From positions 344,990 to 408,989 of the forward strand of contig NZ_PZJV01000001.1 in assembly GCF_003206155.1 (NCBI RefSeq): 64,000 bases of DNA, in the 5' to 3' direction. Positions within the stretch are counted from its first letter, which is position 1; each line of letters opens with the position of its first letter. The position numbers and the translations under genes were made by a program. The notes under the pieces were generated by a model. The model was not told where the DNA came from and did no database searches. It worked only from the letters and a program-made list of their open reading frames with translations. The stretch comes from Salinicola halophilus (GTDB lineage Bacteria > Pseudomonadota > Gammaproteobacteria > Pseudomonadales > Halomonadaceae). Positions 59,543 through 64,000 of this stretch are shown one piece after another.

Positions 59543-61525
59543 TTAGACCTGCACCTCTAGCCGTTTGTAGTAAGCGCGCTCGATCTTCTCGACCTCGGCG
59601 GCATCCACGTAGTAGTCGGTATCACTGTTGAAGATACGGAACATGAACGTGACGAAGATGCCCAGGCCACCGGCAATCGCCAGCCACCAGATATGCCAGA
59701 TGAGGGCGAAGCCGAAGACGATGGCGAACAGTCCGATCAGCGGACCTTCGGTCGTGTTCTTGGGCATGTGAATGTCTTCGAACTCGTGCGCCAGTTCACG
59801 TTTGAAGCCACCCGGTTGCTGCTTCATCTCCCAGAACGCGTCAATGGAGCTGACGGTCGGCAGGTGCGCAAAGTTGTAGTGCGCGGGCGGGGAGGCGGCT
59901 GCCCACTCGAGCGTACGGCCATCCCACGGGTCGCCGGTCAGGTCGCGATTCTTCTCGCGGTCTTTCACGCTGACAATGATCTGGATGACCAGGCAGGCGA
60001 TACCCATCGCGATGATGACGGCACCCACCCACGCCACGATCATGAGCGGCTGCCAGCCGGTCGGTTCGTAGGACTGCATGCGACGCATCGCGCCGAAGAA
60101 GCTCAGGGCATAGAGCGGCATGAAGGCCATGTAGAAGCCGACGAGCCAGCACCAGAACGAACGCTTGCCCCATTTCTCGTTCAGCGTGAAGCCGAACGCT
60201 TTCGGGAACCAGAAGGTGAGACCCGCGAGCATGCCGAAGACCACGCCGCCGATGATGACGTTGTGGAAGTGGGCAATGACGAACAGGCTGTTGTGAAGCA
60301 CGAAATTCGCGCCCGGGACAGCGAGCATCACGCCGGTCATGCCACCCAGAGTAAAGGTGATGATGAAGCCGATGGTCCAGAGCACCGGCGAGGTGAACTG
60401 GATGCGGCCGCGGTACATGGTGAACAGCCAGTTGAAGATCTTCACGCCCGTCGGGATGGCGATGATCATCGTCGTGATGCCGAAGAAAGCATTGACGTTG
60501 GCACCGGCACCCATGGTGAAGAAGTGGTGCAGCCAGACGACGAACGACAGGATCGTGATCGCAACGGTCGCCCAGACCATCGTCTTGTAACCGAACAGAC
60601 GCTTCTTGGTGAACGTCGCAATGACTTCCGAGAACACGCCGAATGCCGGCAGGATCAAGATGTACACCTCGGGGTGTCCCCACGCCCATATGAGGTTGAC
60701 GTACATCATCATGTTGCCGCCCATATCGTTCGTGAAGAAGTGGAAGCCGAGATAGCGGTCCAGCGTCAACAGCGCGATAGTCACGGTCAGGATCGGGAAA
60801 GAGGCGATGATCAGGACGTTGGCGCAGAGCGACGTCCAGGTAAAAATGGGCATGCGGAACATCGTCATGCCTTTCGTGCGCATCTTGAGGATGGTCACGA
60901 AGAAGTTGATGCCGGTCAGTGTCGTCCCGATACCGGATATCTGTAACGCCCATATCCAGTAGTCCACGCCAACGTCGGGACTGTACTTGATACCCGAAAG
61001 CGGGGCATAGGCCAGCCAACCCGTCTTGGCGAACTCACCGACTACCAGCGAGATATTGACCAGTACCACACCTGCCACCGTGAGCCAGAAGCTCAGGTTG
61101 TTCATGAACGGGAAAGCGACGTCGCGCGCACCGATCTGCAGCGGAACCACGAGGTTCATCAGGCCGATGACCATGGGCATGGCGACAAAGAAGATCATGA
61201 TCACGCCGTGGGCCGTGAAGATCTGATCGTAGTGGTGGGGCGGTAGATACCCCTCGGCGCCGCCGGCGGCGATCGCCTGCTGCGTACGCATCATGATCGC
61301 ATCGGCAAAGCCACGAATGAGCATGACCAAGGCGACCAGGAAGTACATGATGCCGAGTTTCTTGTGGTCGATGGAGGTGATCCACTCGCGCCACAGATAA
61401 CCCCACTTTTTAAAGTAGGTGAGAAGACCAAAGACCGTGGCCCCGCCAAGAATGATGACGGCGGCCGTGACCATGATGATCGGCTCGTGATAGGGAATTG
61501 AGTCTAACGATAATTTTCCGAACAT
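59543..61525 (-). CDS. cyoB: Cytochrome o ubiquinol oxidase subunit I
   Basis: 660 residues (E. coli 663). Heme-copper oxidase core: low-spin heme His in FTAHGVIM, the His-Tyr crosslink and D/K-channel region [13 protein letters not shown], CuB histidines in WLHHFFTMG, and heme ligands in [13 protein letters not shown]. It reduces O2 to water with electrons from ubiquinol while pumping protons. The N-terminal extra helix ([17 protein letters not shown]) is typical of CyoB. It begins 6 bp after cyoA. Confidence 0.98.
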   Translation of the reverse strand: MFGKLSLDSIPYHEPIIMVTAAVIILGGATVFGLLTYFKKWGYLWREWITSIDHKKLGIMYFLVALVMLIRGFADAIMMRTQQAIAAGGAEGYLPPHHYDQIFTAHGVIMIFFVAMPMVIGLMNLVVPLQIGARDVAFPFMNNLSFWLTVAGVVLVNISLVVGEFAKTGWLAYAPLSGIKYSPDVGVDYWIWALQISGIGTTLTGINFFVTILKMRTKGMTMFRMPIFTWTSLCANVLIIASFPILTVTIALLTLDRYLGFHFFTNDMGGNMMMYVNLIWAWGHPEVYILILPAFGVFSEVIATFTKKRLFGYKTMVWATVAITILSFVVWLHHFFTMGAGANVNAFFGITTMIIAIPTGVKIFNWLFTMYRGRIQFTSPVLWTIGFIITFTLGGMTGVMLAVPGANFVLHNSLFVIAHFHNVIIGGVVFGMLAGLTFWFPKAFGFTLNEKWGKRSFWCWLVGFYMAFMPLYALSFFGAMRRMQSYEPTGWQPLMIVAWVGAVIIAMGIACLVIQIIVSVKDREKNRDLTGDPWDGRTLEWAAASPPAHYNFAHLPTVSSIDAFWEMKQQPGGFKRELAHEFEDIHMPKNTTEGPLIGLFAIVFGFALIWHIWWLAIAGGLGIFVTFMFRIFNSDTDYYVDAAEVEKIERAYYKRLEVQV

Positions 61526-61531
61526 GGTTCG

Positions 61532-62458
61532 TTACTCCGCTGCCTGCGCACTCATGGGCATGGACTGCTCTTGATCGGCGTGCGATCCCGCTTGCTCTTG
61601 GGATTCCTGACCGCTATGGAAACTGCTCACGATATCCTCGTAGAGGTTGGGAGAGACGTCGGAGAAGTGCTCGATCGGATGCGCGATCGACGGCTCGGCC
61701 AGATCCTGATAGTTGCCCTGGAACCTCAGTGACTCGGAGGACTGACGAACTTCGTTGATCCAGGCGTCGAAGTTGTCTACCGACGTCACGTGAGCATCGA
61801 AGAGCATCTCCGAGAAACCTTCGCCGCTATAGTTGGTCGAACGGCCGCGATAGATGCCGATTTCATTGCCTTCCAGATACACGTCGTTGGCCATACCGGC
61901 CATGGCGTAGATCTGGCTACCCAGACTGGGGATCATGAAGGAATTCATGACCGTCGCCGAGGTCACACGAAAGTGCACCGGGGTGTCGACCGGCATGGCC
62001 AGTTCGTTCACCGACGCGACACCTTGTTCCGGGTAGATGAATAGCCATTTCCAGTCGAGCGCGACGGCGTCGATAGTCATGGTCTGTTCATCACTGGCGA
62101 TCGGCTTGTGGGGGTCGTACTCGTGCGACGTCTGCCATGTCAGGATGGCGAGGAACAAAATGATGACGCAGGGAATGGCCCAAACGAAAACTTCGATAAC
62201 GTTCGAATGTTCCCAGTTCGGCGTGTACTTCGCGGCCAGATTGGTACCACGGTATTTCCACGCAAATAGAATGGTCATCACGATGACCGGGATGACGACG
62301 ATCAGCATCAGCCCGAAAGCCGTAATGATCAGCGACTTGAGACCTTGGCCGATTTCACCCGAAGGGTCCATCAGCGCCGATCCACAACCGCTCAACAACA
62401 GCGGCGCGCCCAGCCACGTCATCACACTCAAATACTTGAGGGAGTTCCTTTTTCTCAT
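61532..62458 (-). CDS. cyoA: Cytochrome o ubiquinol oxidase subunit II (lipoprotein)
   Basis: 308 residues. The signal peptide has a lipobox (LLLSGC), then two membrane helices (about 38-60 and 85-105). The cupredoxin domain lacks the CuA ligand set of cytochrome c oxidases: the region reads NYSGEGFSEMLFDAHV, marking a quinol oxidase. The C-terminal tail (about 270-308) is Gln/Glu/Ser/His-rich. The ATG at 62458 opens the lipoprotein signal; the longer frame to 62737 is not supported. First gene of cyoABCDE. Confidence 0.96.
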   Translation of the reverse strand: MRKRNSLKYLSVMTWLGAPLLLSGCGSALMDPSGEIGQGLKSLIITAFGLMLIVVIPVIVMTILFAWKYRGTNLAAKYTPNWEHSNVIEVFVWAIPCVIILFLAILTWQTSHEYDPHKPIASDEQTMTIDAVALDWKWLFIYPEQGVASVNELAMPVDTPVHFRVTSATVMNSFMIPSLGSQIYAMAGMANDVYLEGNEIGIYRGRSTNYSGEGFSEMLFDAHVTSVDNFDAWINEVRQSSESLRFQGNYQDLAEPSIAHPIEHFSDVSPNLYEDIVSSFHSGQESQEQAGSHADQEQSMPMSAQAAE

Positions 62459-62874
62459 CTCACGACCCCAGTGGAGGAAAGCTTTTCGGCCCTGCAACAA
62501 CGGCCAGCGGCCTGCATCATACGCCGCTCGCCAGGGCTGACAACTTGGATTAGAACGCCCGATGGGATCATCCGGCATCGCACGTCGCCAACGAAGTAGG
62601 GATTTCGCGATCGGCATTGTACCCAAAATTACCAATGCGTTCAGGGCGGCGATGCAAAAGTCGCGGCGTGTGTGGCGATATGTCGCATCGAGTGCGAAGC
62701 CAACCAATGCTAATTGCCGACACCGTTCGTTGAACATTGAATACCGCCATGAACTGGCGCAGGCGTCCTTGCAAAGTCATCGAGAATTTACGTGGCTGGG
62801 CTAATAACGGATGCAGGTCCGAGCAGCTAGCTGACGCTGGAATCAGGCTCTATCCCAGCGCGTACGTACATTCG

Positions 62875-62890
62875 CATAATATATATTATG
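62875..62890. promoter_or_regulatory. Perfect AT palindrome, candidate Fur/Zur-type operator
   Basis: CATAATATATATTATG is an exact 16-bp inverted repeat. Fur-family operators, including Zur boxes, are AT-rich palindromes of this general look, and the neighbour encodes Zur. It is about 75 bp upstream of the likely zur -35, so it may serve another promoter or a leader not identified here. Confidence 0.4.
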
Positions 62891-62965
62891 TTAAATCAAA
62901 GTGATTTTTGCCAATACGGCTTCTGCGCTGCCGATCGTTATGGACTCTTCCTGGACTTACCCTCG

Positions 62966-62995
62966 TTGGCCCCGCTCAGGTCGAATGCGTAGAAT
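62966..62995 (+). promoter_or_regulatory. Candidate promoter for zur
   Basis: TTGGCC (62966-62971) and TAGAAT (62990-62995) are separated by 18 bp. Transcription would start near 63002, about 20 bases before the zur ATG. Confidence 0.4.
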
Positions 62996-63022
62996 GCTGG
63001 CTCTCTTCGCAGGTTTTCAGGA

Positions 63023-63472
63023 ATGGCGATGCTCGATTCGCAGACTCTGCTGCAACAAGCCGAAAGCCAGTGCCAGGCTCGTGGCGTTCGGTTCACGCCC
63101 ATCCGCCGTCGTGTGCTCGAGATGATCTCGAGTACGCCGGGCGGTCTCAAGGCTTATGACCTGCTCGACAAGCTTTCGGACGAGCACGCATCCGCCCGCC
63201 CGCCGACGGTCTACCGCGCGCTGGACTTTCTCATCGAGCAAGGATTGGTCCATCGCATCGAATCACTCAATGCCTATCTGGCCTGCCCTTGCCCTGAACA
63301 CGTCCACCGGTTCCAGCTGTTGATCTGCCGTGAGTGCGGTCGCGTCGAAGAGCTGCACCAGGAAACCGTTGGTGAACTGCTCTCCACGACTGCCAAAGAG
63401 CGTGGCTTCACCATCCAGCGCCAAACCATCGAACTGCTTGGCGTCTGCGACGCCTGTCGTCACGGCGCTTGA
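63023..63472 (+). CDS. zur: Fur-family zinc uptake regulator Zur
   Basis: 149 residues. The DNA-binding helices (GVRFTPIRRRVLEMI, ARPPTVYRALDFLIEQGLVHRIES) follow E. coli Zur, notably PPTVYRALDFL. The structural zinc pairs are CREC at 102-105 and CDAC at 142-145; additional cysteines at 88 and 90 (ACPCPEHVH) may belong to the sensing site. Zur represses zinc-uptake genes when zinc is sufficient. The protein lacks the His-rich tail of E. coli Zur. ATG 63023 is used; a second Met lies two codons later. hisI follows after 32 bp. Confidence 0.93.
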   Translation: MAMLDSQTLLQQAESQCQARGVRFTPIRRRVLEMISSTPGGLKAYDLLDKLSDEHASARPPTVYRALDFLIEQGLVHRIESLNAYLACPCPEHVHRFQLLICRECGRVEELHQETVGELLSTTAKERGFTIQRQTIELLGVCDACRHGA

Positions 63473-63504
63473 ACCCGCTTTGCCAATTCTGACGGATGGA
63501 CGCT

Positions 63505-63945
63505 ATGCCACTCTTTCACGATCTTGAAACCGCCGGCGTCGGAACGCGAGTCCCTCTCGACGACCTGCTGGCCGCGGCCAAATGGAACGCTGAGGGCCTC
63601 GTGCCCGCCATCGCCCAGCAGCACGATAGCGGCGAGGTGTTGATGATGGCGTGGATGAACGACGCGGCGCTGCGTGAAACTCTCGAGACCTATCGTGTCT
63701 GCTACTGGTCCCGTTCCCGTCAGGCGTTCTGGCGTAAGGGGGAGACTTCAGGGCAGCATCAGCGACTGGTCGAAGCGCGCTTCGACTGCGACGGTGACAC
63801 GCTGTTGCTCAAGGTCGATCAGTCCGGGCCAGCTTGTCACACTGGGCGCCGCAGCTGCTTCTACATGAAACTGTCGTCGACTCAAGGCGAGATCGACAGT
63901 ACGCCATTGGTTTCTGCGCAGTCGCTATACGGTAGCAAGGGATGA
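63505..63945 (+). CDS. hisI: Phosphoribosyl-AMP cyclohydrolase HisI next to zur
   Basis: 146 residues. HisI opens the adenine ring of phosphoribosyl-AMP in histidine synthesis. YWSRSRQAFWRKGETSG is the conserved substrate loop; metal sites are DCDGD (Mg and a zinc Cys) and ACHTG and RSCFY (zinc Cys), all retained. There is no fused HisE domain. The ATG at 63505 follows GGATGGA; an ATG at 63496 would add three residues. Placement directly after zur, rather than in a his cluster, fits reports of HisI paralogs in Zur regulons, but a single genomic copy cannot be excluded from this window. Confidence 0.92.
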   Translation: MPLFHDLETAGVGTRVPLDDLLAAAKWNAEGLVPAIAQQHDSGEVLMMAWMNDAALRETLETYRVCYWSRSRQAFWRKGETSGQHQRLVEARFDCDGDTLLLKVDQSGPACHTGRRSCFYMKLSSTQGEIDSTPLVSAQSLYGSKG

Positions 63946-64000
63946 AACGGGCACTCGGCCGATTGGCATCGCTGATCCTCACGGGGCTGATTCAGTGCTA
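63942..64000 (+). CDS. Start of an overlapping gene, truncated by window end
   Basis: An ATG at 63942 overlaps the hisI stop (ATGA). The visible 19 codons read MKRALGRLASLILTGLIQC, a basic then hydrophobic start compatible with a signal peptide, membrane anchor or the first helix of a YidD-type protein. Too little is present to name it. Confidence 0.5.
   Translation, partial: MKRALGRLASLILTGLIQC

Larger units (their letters stand above)
62459..63022. promoter_or_regulatory. Divergent intergenic region between cyoA and zur
   Basis: These 564 bases contain no convincing gene. On the minus strand TACAAT (62621-62616) is a possible cyo -10 element about 160 bases before cyoA, without a good -35. 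Near the middle is the perfect palindrome at 62875-62890 and, directly after it, an inverted repeat AAATCA-AAG-TGATTT (62893-62907). A likely zur promoter lies at 62966-62995. The remainder shows no structure that I recognise. Confidence 0.5.

Noticed and set aside
59693-60946. 417-codon frame antisense to cyoB
   Set aside because: cyoB is certain. The translation is Asp/His/Arg-rich, typical of an antisense shadow.
62568-62780. Small frame upstream of cyoA on the minus strand
   Set aside because: No ribosome binding site or recognisable product, and it overlaps the likely cyo leader.

Overview
The window is a chromosomal segment of a GC-rich halophilic gammaproteobacterium, most probably a member of the Halomonadaceae (Halomonas/Chromohalobacter/Salinicola type). 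The best evidence is a complete ectoine operon (ectABC, about 55.2-57.6 kb) whose proteins closely resemble the Halomonas elongata enzymes as I remember them, plus a typical gammaproteobacterial core: ruvCAB-ybgC-tolQRAB-pal-cpoB, prfC, uvrB, galU, ubiG-mupP, tamAB and cyoABCDE. The genus cannot be resolved by eye.

Layout. 1-9.0 kb is accessory DNA. It holds the 3' part of a giant phage polyvalent protein (ParB-like, zincin-like and LPD38-like regions), two AT-rich convergent genes (a small secreted protein and a membrane-anchored protein), and a secreted EEP-type nuclease with a ComEA-like HhH domain. It abuts prfC, whose 5' end is a known integration site for SXT/R391 elements. 9-22 kb is a housekeeping block: RF3, MscL, the YjjV nuclease, YgfZ, a small HMA-like protein, UvrB, Nei, class I fumarase, cardiolipin synthase, a HypT-like LysR regulator, a YihY-type membrane protein and acylphosphatase. 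22-25.3 kb (minus strand) is a nucleoside/ribose salvage cluster: 2-hydroxyacid dehydrogenase, ribokinase and nucleoside hydrolase. 25.4-36.3 kb is a long plus-strand run: FmdB-like protein, AspRS, Holliday-junction resolution (RuvC, RuvA, RuvB), the Tol-Pal envelope machine with YbgC and CpoB, and YciK.

36.3-41.2 kb carries mupP and ubiG (minus), galU with a degenerate UDP-glucose-dehydrogenase-like gene (plus), and a superoxide-dismutase-fold gene lacking all four metal ligands (minus). 41.2-49 kb is a plus-strand envelope block: a membrane-anchored coiled-coil protein, TamA, TamB and MsrA. 49.2-53.3 kb (minus) has a HypT-like LysR, PepQ, a YheT-type hydrolase and beta-carbonic anhydrase. 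Glutathione reductase and ectABC follow on the plus strand and end at a strong bidirectional terminator, facing cyoABCDE (bo3-type quinol oxidase plus heme O synthase) on the minus strand. The right end has zur, hisI and the first codons of an overlapping gene.

The most unusual items are the ligand-less SOD-fold protein (40.3-41.0 kb), the UGD-like protein with Ser at the catalytic Cys position (38.9-40.2 kb), the phage-derived region at prfC, the zur-hisI pair with an upstream perfect AT palindrome, and MscL with a C-terminal zinc ribbon. No tRNA, rRNA, CRISPR array or intact insertion sequence was seen.
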